Below, one piece after another: positions 31,899-39,925 of a stretch of DNA of 48,765 bases. The stretch spans positions 1-48,765 of the forward strand of contig CABQWP010000008.1 of assembly GCA_902467875.1 (NCBI GenBank). Reading direction: 5' to 3'. The notes below the pieces were generated by a model, which was not told the origin of the DNA, made no database searches, and saw only the letters and a program-made list of their open reading frames with translations. The stretch comes from an uncultured Collinsella sp. Lineage in GTDB: Bacteria > Actinomycetota > Coriobacteriia > Coriobacteriales > Coriobacteriaceae. Made by a program: the position numbers and the translations under genes. The first letter of the stretch is position 1. Each line of letters begins with the position of its first letter.

Positions 31899-32852
31899 AT
31901 GGACAAGGCCGCATCCGCCGGTCATTCGAACCGTTGCCGCATCGTCGTCGATACCTGCTGCGACTTTAGCCCCGAGGTCGCCGCGAACCTCGATGTCGAT
32001 ATCCTGGGTTTCCCCTTCATTATCGATGGCGAGGAGCGCACAGACGACATCTGGTCGAGCATGAGCCCTAAGGAGTTCTACGACCGCATGCGCGCCGGTG
32101 CCCGTGTGTCCACCTCGGCTGTGTCGCTCGGTCGCTATATCGAGTTCTTTACCGAGTGCGCCAAAGAGGGCACGCCCACGGTCTACCTGTGCTTTACCTC
32201 GGCGCTGTCGTCGAGCTACAACTCCGCGTGCCAGGCGGCAGATGCCGTGCGCGCCGAGTATCCCAACTTTGAGCTCTACGTGGTCGACAACGCTCTGCCC
32301 TGCGCGACCGGCGCGCTCTTGGCGCTCGAGGCCGTGCGCCAGCGTTCGGCGGGACTGACCGCCAAGCAGCTGGTCGATTGGGCAAACGAGGCAAAAACCT
32401 ACGTGCACGGCTACTTTACGCTCGAGAGCTTCGACGCACTGGCTGCCGGCGGCCGCATTCCGCCCGCGGCGGCGCAGCTCACGGCAAAGCTCGACGTCAA
32501 GCCCGAGCTCTCCTACGACCTGGCCGGCTCGCTGTCGCTGATCGGCGTCAACCGCGGCCGCAAGAAGGCGCTCAAGTCCATCCTCAAGTCGTTCCGCGAG
32601 AACTACGTGCCCGACCGCACCATGCCCATCGCCATCATGACTGCCGATGCCGAGAAGGATGGTGACTGGCTCGAGGCCGCCGTTCGCAAGGAGGAGGGCT
32701 GCGCCGACGTCACGATTATCCGTAGTTCCGTCGGTCCTACCATTGGCTCGCACGTGGGGCCCGGCATGGTGGCACTTGCGTTTTGGGGTAAGAACCGCGC
32801 CGAGAAAGCCTCGCTTTCCGACCGCATCGCTCGCCGCGTGCGCGGGCAGTAG
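31899..32852 (+). CDS. DegV family fatty-acid-binding protein
   Basis: 317 aa. Visible family landmarks: RIVVDTCCDFSPE near the N-terminus, the conserved STSAVSLGRYIEFF and CFTSALSSSYNSA segments, and GRIPPAAAQLTAKLDVKPEL in the second half. DegV/FakB proteins present fatty acids to the FakA kinase for phospholipid synthesis; no fakA is in the window, so the role here is general. Start ATG 31899 has AAGGAG 8 nt upstream (a TTG one codon earlier is ignored). Confidence 0.92.
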   Translation: MDKAASAGHSNRCRIVVDTCCDFSPEVAANLDVDILGFPFIIDGEERTDDIWSSMSPKEFYDRMRAGARVSTSAVSLGRYIEFFTECAKEGTPTVYLCFTSALSSSYNSACQAADAVRAEYPNFELYVVDNALPCATGALLALEAVRQRSAGLTAKQLVDWANEAKTYVHGYFTLESFDALAAGGRIPPAAAQLTAKLDVKPELSYDLAGSLSLIGVNRGRKKALKSILKSFRENYVPDRTMPIAIMTADAEKDGDWLEAAVRKEEGCADVTIIRSSVGPTIGSHVGPGMVALAFWGKNRAEKASLSDRIARRVRGQ

Positions 32853-32950
32853 GCAAGCGATGCGTCCGTAATCGCCCTCGACTCACAGCCCAAACGCTGG
32901 CACCGAGTATTCAACCTGGTAATAACACCCAACCCAAAAGGAAAGGTTTC

Positions 32951-34030
32951 ATGGCAAACAAGCTCTCTGTCGCATTTATCGGCACCGGAATTATGGGTGC
33001 CCCCATTGCCGGCCACATTCTGGACGCTGGCTATCCCGTCACGGTCAGCAACCGCACCAAGTCCAAGGCCGCAGCGCTCGTTGAGCGCGGTGCCGCCTGG
33101 GCCGATACGCCGGCCGATGCCGCGGCGAACGCCGATGTCGTCTTTACCATGGTGGGCTATCCCTCCGAGGTCGAAGAGCTCTACCTGGCGGGCGACGGCC
33201 TGCTCGCATGCACCAAGCCCGGTGCGGTTCTGATCGACCTCACCACGAGCTCGCCCGAGCTCGCGCGCGATATTGCCGAGGCCGCCCAGGTCACGGGCCG
33301 TATGGCGTTTGACTGCCCCGTCACCGGCGGCGAGTCGGGCGCTATCGCCGGTACGCTCACGGCTATCGTGGGCGCTACCGAGAACGACATCGCGCCGGTC
33401 CGCGACATCCTTGCCACCTTTGCGGCCAACATCTGCTGCTTCGACGGCGCCGGCAAGGGCCAGGCTGCCAAGCTCGCCAACCAGGTGTCGCTGGGCGCCT
33501 GCACGGTCGGCATGGCAGACGCCATGGCATTTGCCGAGCTGAGCGGCCTTGATCTGGAGAAGACCCGCCAGATGATCCTGGGCGGCACCGGCAAGTCCGG
33601 CGCCATGGAGAGCCTGGCTCCCAAGGCGCTCGACGGCGACTACAAGCCCGGCTTTATGGTCGAGCACTTCATTAAGGACCTGCGTCTGGCGCTCGCCTAC
33701 GCCGATGACCGCGAGCTCGCGCTGCCCGGCGCCGACGTCGCCTTTACGCTTTACGACATGCTCGACGCCATCGGTGGCGCCAAGCTGGGCACCCAGGCCA
33801 TCACGGTCCTCTACAAGGAGGAGGCCGATGCCATCGCCGCCGGTCTGGACTGGTCGCAGTATCGTCCCGAAGAGCACGGTGCTCACGAGGACGGCTGCGG
33901 TTGCGGCGAGCACGGCGACGATCACGAGTGCGGTTGTGGCCACCACCATGGCGAGGATCACGAGTGCTGCGGCGGCCACGGCCATGATGACGGCCACGAG
34001 TGCTGCTGCGGCCACCATCACGGGGAGTAG
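32951..34030 (+). CDS. NAD(P)-dependent beta-hydroxyacid dehydrogenase with His/Cys-rich tail
   Basis: 359 aa. Residues 1 to about 305 form a 3-hydroxyisobutyrate/tartronate-semialdehyde reductase-type enzyme: Rossmann loop FIGTGIMGAPIAGHIL, the substrate segment DCPVTGGESGA, and the catalytic lysine in GKGQAAKLANQ. From about residue 306 follows a 53-residue tail of His, Cys, Gly, Asp and Glu in imperfect repeats (CGCGEHGDDHECGCGHHHG and so on). The tail is unlike the family and looks made to bind metal such as nickel, zinc or copper. Substrate unknown. Start ATG 32951 behind AAAGGAAAGG. A membrane protein gene follows after 5 nt. Confidence 0.88.
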   Translation: MANKLSVAFIGTGIMGAPIAGHILDAGYPVTVSNRTKSKAAALVERGAAWADTPADAAANADVVFTMVGYPSEVEELYLAGDGLLACTKPGAVLIDLTTSSPELARDIAEAAQVTGRMAFDCPVTGGESGAIAGTLTAIVGATENDIAPVRDILATFAANICCFDGAGKGQAAKLANQVSLGACTVGMADAMAFAELSGLDLEKTRQMILGGTGKSGAMESLAPKALDGDYKPGFMVEHFIKDLRLALAYADDRELALPGADVAFTLYDMLDAIGGAKLGTQAITVLYKEEADAIAAGLDWSQYRPEEHGAHEDGCGCGEHGDDHECGCGHHHGEDHECCGGHGHDDGHECCCGHHHGE

Positions 34031-34035
34031 CGCCC

Positions 34036-34464
34036 ATGAGCTGGACGTTCGTGGTGCTCGCGCTGGTGCTCTTTATCTTTGCGATTTACATTGGCTTTTT
34101 GTGCGGCCAGTGGGCCTGCGAAAAGCGCGTGATTACCAAGCGCGATTACTGGATTGCCAATTTTGCAGGCGCGGCGGCAGTCGTTCTACTGACCTGGGTG
34201 TTTTCGCTGTTCCCGCTGGTGCAGTTTGCGCCGATCGGCTGGCTCGGCGGCTTTATCGCCGGCCTTAAGATGAGCTTTGGCGAGTCCGTCGGTCCGTGGC
34301 GCAAGCACGACGAGGTCTTTAACGTCAACAAGGCTCACCGCGCCGCCGCCGACGCGGGCGACGCCGAGGAGCGTCGCCGTGCGCGTCACAATGGTGCAGC
34401 CGATCGACAGCTCATCTCGGTCACCGATGACAGCAAGGGTGCTGGCAAGCACGCTAAGAAATAA
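34036..34464 (+). CDS. Small membrane protein of unknown function
   Basis: 142 aa. Two or three membrane segments (WTFVVLALVLFIFAIYIGFLCG and WIANFAGAAAVVLLTWVFSLFPLV, plus a weak IGWLGGFIAGL) and a basic cytoplasmic tail (KHDEVFNVNKAHRAAADAGDAEERRRARHN...). Start ATG 34036 follows GGGGAG, which lies in the end of the dehydrogenase gene, so the two are coupled. Not recognised. Confidence 0.8.
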   Translation: MSWTFVVLALVLFIFAIYIGFLCGQWACEKRVITKRDYWIANFAGAAAVVLLTWVFSLFPLVQFAPIGWLGGFIAGLKMSFGESVGPWRKHDEVFNVNKAHRAAADAGDAEERRRARHNGAADRQLISVTDDSKGAGKHAKK

Positions 34465-34479
34465 ATAGAAGAGGTAACT

Positions 34480-35178
34480 ATGGCAGAAAACAAAGACGAA
34501 CAGCTCACCGACGAGGAGCTGGCACAGCTTCAGCTGGCAGAGGAGAACGAGAATGCCGTCGACCGCCTGGTCCAAGAGCTCGGCTGTCCCACGCGCCGCA
34601 TCCGCCAGTTTGCCGCCCGCGTGCTGCATCTGCTTGCCGAGCGCGATCCCCAGCGCGTCGTGTCCTGCGTGCCCGCGCTGATCGAGGCGCTCGACCGCCC
34701 CGAGGCACAGACCCGCTGGGAGGCCCTCGATGCCCTGGCGGCGCTCGCCACCACCTGCCCCGAGCAGCTGGGCGATGCCTTCGAGGGTGCCGAGACCGCG
34801 CTGTTCGACGAGATTTCCTCTACGCTGCGCTACGCCGCCTTCCGCCTGCTGTGCGTGTGGGGAGCCACGGGCGTCGAGCGTTCGCGCGAGGCTTGGCCGA
34901 TCCTGGACGAGGCCATCCAGTGCTACCACGGCGACCTTGAGTATCGCGATATGCTCGGTTGCTTGTACGAGTTTGGCCAGGGCGAGATCGACGCCGAGGT
35001 CGCCGAGAAGCTCGCGCTGCGCCTTAAGTTCGACGCCGAGAACGGCAAGGGCAGCTATCTCAAGGCCCGTTCGAGCGAGATTTGCGAAATGCTTGTTAAA
35101 CGTTTTGGCCTGGATCTCTCCAAAAAGAAGAAGCGTGCTAGCGTTAAAAAATCCGAGGCCGCCGAAGACGAGGAGTAA
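34480..35178 (+). CDS. Predicted alpha-helical HEAT-repeat-like protein
   Basis: 232 aa. Acidic N-terminus, then repeated helical pairs (TRRIRQFAARVLHLLAERDPQRVVSCVPALIEALDRPEAQTRWEALDALAALA...) as in HEAT-like scaffolds, and a basic/acidic tail (KKKKRASVKKSEAAEDEE). Start ATG 34480 behind AAGAGG. No signal or membrane segment. Lies in a run of closely spaced genes with isocitrate dehydrogenase next (6 nt). Function unknown; probably a protein-binding scaffold. Confidence 0.8.
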   Translation: MAENKDEQLTDEELAQLQLAEENENAVDRLVQELGCPTRRIRQFAARVLHLLAERDPQRVVSCVPALIEALDRPEAQTRWEALDALAALATTCPEQLGDAFEGAETALFDEISSTLRYAAFRLLCVWGATGVERSREAWPILDEAIQCYHGDLEYRDMLGCLYEFGQGEIDAEVAEKLALRLKFDAENGKGSYLKARSSEICEMLVKRFGLDLSKKKKRASVKKSEAAEDEE

Positions 35179-35184
35179 CAGATT

Positions 35185-36270
35185 ATGGCGCACGATGTAG
35201 TCCTGATTCCCGGTGACGGTATCGGTCCCGAGATTACGCAGGCCATGCGCCGCGTGGTCGAGGCCACCGGTGTCCAGATCAACTGGAACGTCCAGGAGGC
35301 CGGCGCCGGCGTCATGGACGAGTTTGGCACGCCGCTGCCCCAGCATGTGCTCGATGCGGTCGCCGAGACCAAGGTTGCCATCAAGGGCCCCATCACCACA
35401 CCGGTCGGCACGGGCTTCCGCAGCGTCAACGTGGCCCTGCGCAAGCATTTCGACCTGTACGCCTGCGTGCGTCCCTGTCTGTCGCAGCCGGGCGACGGCT
35501 CGCGCTTCCGCGACGTCGACTTGGTTATCGTGCGCGAGAATACCGAGGACCTCTACGCCGGCATCGAGTTCGATGAGGGCGCTGCCGAGGTCGAGGAGCT
35601 CTCGCAGCTCGTCGAGCGTTCGGGCCAAAAGACCTTCGCCGCCGATTCCGCAATCTCGATTAAGCCGATCTCTATCGCCAAGAGCCGCCGCATTGTGGAG
35701 TATGCTTTTGAGTATGCCCGCCGCTGCGGCCGCAAAAAGGTGACGGCCGTGCACAAGGCCAATATCATGAAGGCGACCGACGGCCTGTTCCTGCGCGTGG
35801 CGCGCGAGGTGGCCGCCAGCTATCCCGATATCGAGTTCAACGACAAGATTGTCGACGCTACCTGCATGGGTCTGGTCCAGAACCCCAATGACTTCGATGT
35901 CCTGGTGCTGCCCAACTTGTACGGCGACATCGTGAGCGACCTGTGCGCCGGCCTGGTGGGTGGCCTGGGTATGGCCCCGGGTTCCAACATCGGTGCCGAC
36001 TGCGCCATCTTCGAGGCTACGCACGGCTCCGCGCCCGATATCGCGGGCAAGGATATCGCCAACCCCACGGCCGAGATCCTGTCTGCGGCTATGATGCTCG
36101 ATCATCTGGGCGAGAACGATGCGGCCAATCGTATCCGCGCCGCCGTGTCCGCTACGCTCGACGAGGGTAAGCAGGTTACCGGTGACGTGCGTCGTGCCCA
36201 GACCGGCTCCGTTGAGGGCGCTGTCGGTACGCAGGCCTTTGCCGATGCCGTTATTGCGCACCTGGCCTAA
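35185..36270 (+). CDS. NAD-type isocitrate dehydrogenase (isocitrate/isopropylmalate family)
   Basis: 361 aa. LIPGDGIGPEITQAM at the start, substrate segment TGFRSVNVALRKHFDLYACVRP (the S-x-N form used for isocitrate rather than isopropylmalate), RENTEDLYAGIE, and the metal aspartates in LPNLYGDIVSDL. Nucleotide segment EATHGSAPDIAGKDIANP favours NAD over NADP by family comparison. Converts isocitrate to 2-oxoglutarate; no other TCA gene is adjacent. An isopropylmalate or homoisocitrate role is less likely. Start ATG 35185. Confidence 0.9.
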   Translation: MAHDVVLIPGDGIGPEITQAMRRVVEATGVQINWNVQEAGAGVMDEFGTPLPQHVLDAVAETKVAIKGPITTPVGTGFRSVNVALRKHFDLYACVRPCLSQPGDGSRFRDVDLVIVRENTEDLYAGIEFDEGAAEVEELSQLVERSGQKTFAADSAISIKPISIAKSRRIVEYAFEYARRCGRKKVTAVHKANIMKATDGLFLRVAREVAASYPDIEFNDKIVDATCMGLVQNPNDFDVLVLPNLYGDIVSDLCAGLVGGLGMAPGSNIGADCAIFEATHGSAPDIAGKDIANPTAEILSAAMMLDHLGENDAANRIRAAVSATLDEGKQVTGDVRRAQTGSVEGAVGTQAFADAVIAHLA

Positions 36271-36329
36271 GGTATGCACGCTGCAAATGCCTAAATAGTA
36301 CTTAAGTGTTTGCGTATAACCTAAGAATC

Positions 36330-36358
36330 AATACGCCCGGCGCCTCGTCGGGCGTATT
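36330..36358 (+). terminator. Hairpin after isocitrate dehydrogenase
   Basis: AATACGCCCG (36330-36339) pairs exactly with CGGGCGTATT (36349-36358). The following bases (CTATG) are not a T-run, so terminator strength is uncertain. Confidence 0.55.
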
Positions 36359-36396
36359 CTATGAGGGATTGTGTTTCCAATAAGGAGTAGCTGACT

Positions 36397-37482
36397 ATGG
36401 GTCTGATTCAAAAGAAAGACGAGAAGGACGAGATCGACGGCATCCAGATCATCGAGCGCGGCGAAGGCCCCGACGGTGATGAGGACGAGAAGATCGACCT
36501 GGTCGCTGGCACGTCTGCCGAGCACATTGCTGCTGGTACGACGGCCGAGGAGGAGGACGCCCGCCTGGAGGCAAAGATCGCCGCGGACGCCGCCGACGAG
36601 AATCTGATGCCCGAGGAGCAGGACGAGGACGACGACTCCGACGTGGACGACCACGCTTGCAAGCACAAGAAGACGATGATTGCCGCCTTTGTGGTCGCCG
36701 TCGTGATCGCTGCCGTGGTCGGCTTCTTTATCGGCAACGGTGGTTTTGGCGGCAAGGGTGCCGGCTCGGCGACCCTCACCGAGGACCAGCTCGATTCGAC
36801 CGTGGCAAGCTATAGCTACAACGGCAAGAAGAGCGACATCACCGCGCGCGAGGCCATCGAGAGCCAGTACAGCCTTGATACCGTCAAGGACGACGACGGC
36901 AACTACACCGCTCCTTCTGCCGACGTTATCCTGTCCTACGTGCGCAACCAGATTCTGCTGGACGCTGCCGAGGACGAGGGCATTACCGTCTCTTCCAAGG
37001 AAATGAAGCAGTACGCCGAGGAGTCCATCGGCACCTCCGACTACAAGACTATGGCCAAGCAGTACGGCGTGTCCAAGGACCAGGCTAAGAAGATCGTCCG
37101 TCAGTCCGCGACGCTGCAGAAGCTCTACAAGAAGAAGGTCGGCGACAGCTCCGCAAGCATGCCGGCCGCCCCGACCGAGCCTGCTGACGGCAACGAGGAG
37201 ACCGCGAGCAAGGACTACGCCGACTACATCATCAACCTTGCCGGCGATGAGTGGGATAGCTCAAAGGGTACTTGGAAGGATGCCGATAGCACCTATGCCA
37301 AGGCCTTTGCCGATGATGCCTTTACGGCCGATAGCGCCACCTACAAGCAGGCCATGACCGCCTACTACACTGCTTATCAGCAGTATTCCTCGCAGGCTTC
37401 GGGTGCCAGCTCCAAGTGGACCGAGTATGCTAACGGCCTCTACGCCAAGGCCAACATCAGCATCTACGGCCTGTTTGCATAA
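36397..37482 (+). CDS. Membrane-anchored SurA/PrsA-like protein
   Basis: 361 aa. A very acidic cytoplasmic N-terminus of about 85 residues, one membrane helix (MIAAFVVAVVIAAVVGFFIG), then an outer domain resembling the SurA N-terminal/PrsA chaperone region (ITAREAIESQYSL..., DVILSYVRNQILLDAAEDEGITVSSKEMKQYAEE). No PPIase domain is evident. It probably assists folding of exported proteins; that is inference. Start ATG 36397 with AAGGAG 11-12 nt upstream. Followed by a strong terminator. Confidence 0.8.
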   Translation: MGLIQKKDEKDEIDGIQIIERGEGPDGDEDEKIDLVAGTSAEHIAAGTTAEEEDARLEAKIAADAADENLMPEEQDEDDDSDVDDHACKHKKTMIAAFVVAVVIAAVVGFFIGNGGFGGKGAGSATLTEDQLDSTVASYSYNGKKSDITAREAIESQYSLDTVKDDDGNYTAPSADVILSYVRNQILLDAAEDEGITVSSKEMKQYAEESIGTSDYKTMAKQYGVSKDQAKKIVRQSATLQKLYKKKVGDSSASMPAAPTEPADGNEETASKDYADYIINLAGDEWDSSKGTWKDADSTYAKAFADDAFTADSATYKQAMTAYYTAYQQYSSQASGASSKWTEYANGLYAKANISIYGLFA

Positions 37483-37524
37483 GGTTCGCCTGAGCTTCCG
37501 AGTGCGTAGCCGAAATATCTGAAT

Positions 37525-37563
37525 AAGCCCGCTAGAACGGATACCGTTTTAGCGGGCTTTTTG
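37525..37563 (+). terminator. Rho-independent terminator of the SurA-like gene
   Basis: AAGCCCGCTAGAACGG (37525-37540) pairs with CCGTTTTAGCGGGCTT (37544-37559) with one G-T pair, then TTT. Confidence 0.9.
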
Positions 37564-37617
37564 CGTTGAAGAAGAGATTGGTGAAAAAAGAGGGATTATA
37601 TTCAGCTTTTCGGACGT

Positions 37618-37963
37618 TTTATTCATATGTTCCGCTTCGCCATCACCAAATTCAACCTCATGACCCCTGGTCGCGAGGATATGGATGTCGAGGAGACCTC
37701 CGCCCTCTCCGCTGCTGGCGACGACAAGTTCGCCGCTGTGGCCGCTGCCGTTCTCGCTGCCGTCGGTGGCAAGGAGAAGGGCAAGACCGTTGACTGCTGC
37801 GCTACTCGCCTGCGCTTCGAGCTCGGCGATTCCGCTCTGGTCGACGAGGCTGCCTGCAAGAAGGCTGGCGCTCTGGATGTCATGAAGATTGGCAAGGGTG
37901 CTACCCAGGTCATCATCGGCGCGGACCCAAGCTGTTGCCGGGGAGCTCAAGAAGCTTCTCTAA
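37618..37963 (+). pseudogene. Remnant of a glucose/GlcNAc-type PTS EIICB (3' end)
   Basis: The reading frame from about 37618 gives the last helix of EIIC (FRFAITKFNLMTPGRE), a linker, and an EIIB domain with the phosphocysteine segment TVDCCATRLRFEL. The rest of EIIC is missing. After QVIIGAD the frame is broken: a 2-nt deletion in the expected GAC-GTC-CAA separates it from QAVAGELKKLL-stop, still readable in another frame and ending at 37963. Truncation plus frameshift means no functional PTS. A GC-rich stem CCCGC-TCC-GCGGG with T's follows near 38003. Confidence 0.82.
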
Positions 37964-38136
37964 GACTTAAAGACGTATGTATCTTGCAAAGTGTCGTCCC
38001 GCTCCGCGGGGGCGGCCCTTTTTGCTACATCGATACTTGATGCAGCGGTGTGATTGGTATTACAGCGCACAAGCTATCAACTGGCAAACAATATTGAAAT
38101 GTGCGGTTTGACCTGCTGTTATTCCATTAAAACTGA

Positions 38137-38164
38137 TATAGTACGTGGTGTCTGGTTACAACCA
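38137..38164 (+). promoter_or_regulatory. Putative -10 box and NagR/DasR-like operator of the first GntR gene
   Basis: TATAGT (38137-38142) is a likely -10, with no good -35. TGGTTACAACCA (38153-38164), a perfect TGGT-N4-ACCA palindrome, lies at about +5 to +16 where a repressor would block transcription. Known sites of GntR/HutC amino-sugar regulators have the form TGGTCTAGACCA. Confidence 0.5.
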
Positions 38165-38195
38165 ATTTCGAGTTATTTATCCGGCAGGTATCATT

Positions 38196-38927
38196 ATGGC
38201 AATGGGAGCGCGCAAACAACCTCTGTACGATCAGCTCGTCGATTTGCTGACCGATAAAATCGATCACGAACTTCGACCCGGCGACTATTTGCCGTCCGAG
38301 CGTGACTTGTCGGAGCGCTACGGGCTCTCGCGTACGACTGTTCGCCTTGCCCTGCAGGAGCTTGAGCGCCTGGGCTTGGTGGTTCGTCAGCGTGGCCGTG
38401 GAACCATGATAAGCGACCGCTCTCTGCAGACGGCAAACCTCACGCAAACCTATAGCTTTACCGAGCAGATGAAGGCGATCGGCCGTGTGCCCAAGACGAC
38501 GATTCTTGAGTTTACCGAGGTCGAGGCTGACAAGAATATTGCCGCAGAGATGAACGCGCGTCTGGGCGAGCGTCTGTACAAGATCAAGCGCCTGCGTATT
38601 GCCGATGGTGTGCCGCTGATGATTGAGTGCACGTATTTGCCGAGCCGCAAATTCTTTGCGCTTAAGCGCCCCATGATCGAGAACAAATCTCTATATGACA
38701 TGATCGAGCAGGACTATCACGAGAAAGTTCGCCTGGCCGAGGAAGAATTCTACGCGAGTATCGCACGCCATTCCGACGCTCGTCTACTCGAGATTGCCGA
38801 AGGCGCACCGGTCCTGGATTTGATTCGTACCACATATGACATGAACAACGAGGTTATCGAGTATACGCGTTCGGTTGCGCGCGCCGACCAGTTTAAGTAC
38901 AAGGTCTACCACAACCGCGCTGTCTAA
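38196..38927 (+). CDS. GntR/HutC-family regulator, amino-sugar type (paralogue 1)
   Basis: 243 aa. Winged helix (QPLYDQLVDLLTDKIDHELRPG, YLPSERDLSERYGLSRTTVRLALQEL) and UTRA ligand domain ending with VARADQFKYKVYHNRAV. It is clearly paralogous to the regulator at 45409 (over half of residues identical by eye, including SFTEQMKA.GR.P.TTILEF). UTRA proteins of this kind respond to amino-sugar phosphates. It stands alone between two decayed PTS pieces; its operator-like sites also occur before the GH35 gene. ATG 38196 is preferred to upstream starts. Confidence 0.9.
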   Translation: MAMGARKQPLYDQLVDLLTDKIDHELRPGDYLPSERDLSERYGLSRTTVRLALQELERLGLVVRQRGRGTMISDRSLQTANLTQTYSFTEQMKAIGRVPKTTILEFTEVEADKNIAAEMNARLGERLYKIKRLRIADGVPLMIECTYLPSRKFFALKRPMIENKSLYDMIEQDYHEKVRLAEEEFYASIARHSDARLLEIAEGAPVLDLIRTTYDMNNEVIEYTRSVARADQFKYKVYHNRAV

Positions 38928-39070
38928 CGGTATTGGATATAAACGGCTTGGCGTGTTTTGCAGCGGGTGCAAAAAGTGCCAAGCGGTAGAAGGCAACGAA
39001 CAATCGCTCGAATTAACAATGAGGTGGTTTTTGATCCGCCCTAAAACGCACTGCGGGTACGGGAGCATAG

Positions 39071-39181
39071 ATGAGCACGTACGCAATTAAGGCTGACAAG
39101 TTCTTCTTGCAGGCAGGCCCGCAACTGGGCGGCTATCTTATGGTCGAGGATGGCGTCTTTGGCGCCTGGCAGGCCGACGAG
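39071..39181 (+). pseudogene. nagA: Duplicated 5' end of nagA
   Basis: These 111 nt repeat codons 1-37 of the intact nagA at 47538 with one base difference (Q for P at codon 14). Similarity stops after GACGAG; the frame runs on to 39277 with unrelated sequence. A start and possible GGGAG ribosome site are kept, so a short peptide could still be made. Since the copy is almost unchanged, the duplication is recent or maintained. Confidence 0.85.
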
Positions 39182-39234
39182 GGCCGCGGCGCCAGAAGGC
39201 GTGTGGACACGGTTTTTCTCGGTGCAAAAGGACT

Positions 39235-39513
39235 ATCGACATCATTCATACCGCAACGCCGCGTCAATGGATTCTGATCATGGTGGCCTCAGCCGCCGAT
39301 GCGCTCGCGCTGGTTGGGGGCGGCGTGTCGATCGCCAAGGTCAGCATTGGCCATATGCGGGCGGGGGAGGGCAGGCGTCCCGCAACGCCCACGGTCGCCA
39401 TAGGCGATGCGGACATCGCCGCTCTCAGAGAGCTGCAAGCGTTTGGTGTGAAAATGGAAGTTCGCAATCTACCCAGTGACGAACCCGACTCCATGAATGC
39501 TCTGCTGTATTAA
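39235..39513 (+). pseudogene. Remnant of a mannose-family PTS EIIB (3' half)
   Basis: Read from 39235 the frame gives IDIIHTATPRQWILIMVASA then ADALALVGGGVSIAKVSIGHM and a C-terminus typical of mannose/sorbose-type EIIB (DADIAALRELQAFGVKMEVRNLPSD). The N-terminal half with the phosphorylated histidine is absent. It is joined on the left to the nagA fragment. Its nucleotide sequence is GC-rich and unlike the intact EIIB at 41725, so it is not a recent copy of that gene. Confidence 0.75.
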
Positions 39514-39925
39514 CGAGTCGTCGAACGCGGCGAGTCGGCCGTAAGAAAGTCAGGTTCGATTCTGGATATTTCCAGTCTTGGAAATAGGAAGACAACAGAT
39601 CTCTATTGCTCATGTAGGTGAATCCAAAGTAGATAAGCATTTGAAGAAATGCGATTAAACATAACGTAACTAGTAGGAAATAGTGGATAGATGGTACATA
39701 CCACCTTTCAAATATAGAATCGTTAGGAATCTATAATTAAACAGTGGTCTAACAGGTAGTTTAATTTTCTTTATTAAAGCCGTTCATCGTCATTTCGCTA
39801 CCGTTTACGGACCACTTCAGATTCTGTCTACATAATTGCGTTAATGCGTCCATAATAGGCAAGGCGTTTCGCCGAGGGCCGAGGAACCGGCATCGGCGTC
39901 GTAGAGCACGAAGATCGGGAGTAGC
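39514..39925 (+). other. Non-coding upstream region of the GH35-PTS operon
   Basis: A 412-nt AT-rich stretch. ATTTCCA-GTCT-TGGAAAT (39568-39585) is a small palindrome. TGGTACATACCA (39692-39703) is a second TGGT-N4-ACCA palindrome. TATAAT (39732-39737) is a likely -10 with a poor -35, and TGGTCTAACAGG (39745-39756) just after it may be a degenerate operator. The last ~60 nt before the gene are GC-rich, perhaps more decayed coding DNA. A predicted start of transcription near 39744 leaves a leader of about 180 nt. Confidence 0.5.
39692..39703. promoter_or_regulatory. Putative NagR/DasR-like operator of the GH35-PTS operon
   Basis: TGGTACATACCA matches TGGT-N4-ACCA, as does 38153-38164. It lies 28 nt upstream of the probable -10 TATAAT (39732). 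Confidence 0.5.

Noticed and set aside
33860..34028. Imperfect DNA repeats as a separate repeat array
   Set aside because: They are the in-frame coding sequence of the His/Cys-rich tail of the dehydrogenase.
37627..38040. Taking the EIIB-like frame as an intact small PTS gene
   Set aside because: It lacks nearly all of EIIC and the true C-terminus continues in another frame after a 2-nt loss; the last part of the open frame is not EIIB sequence.
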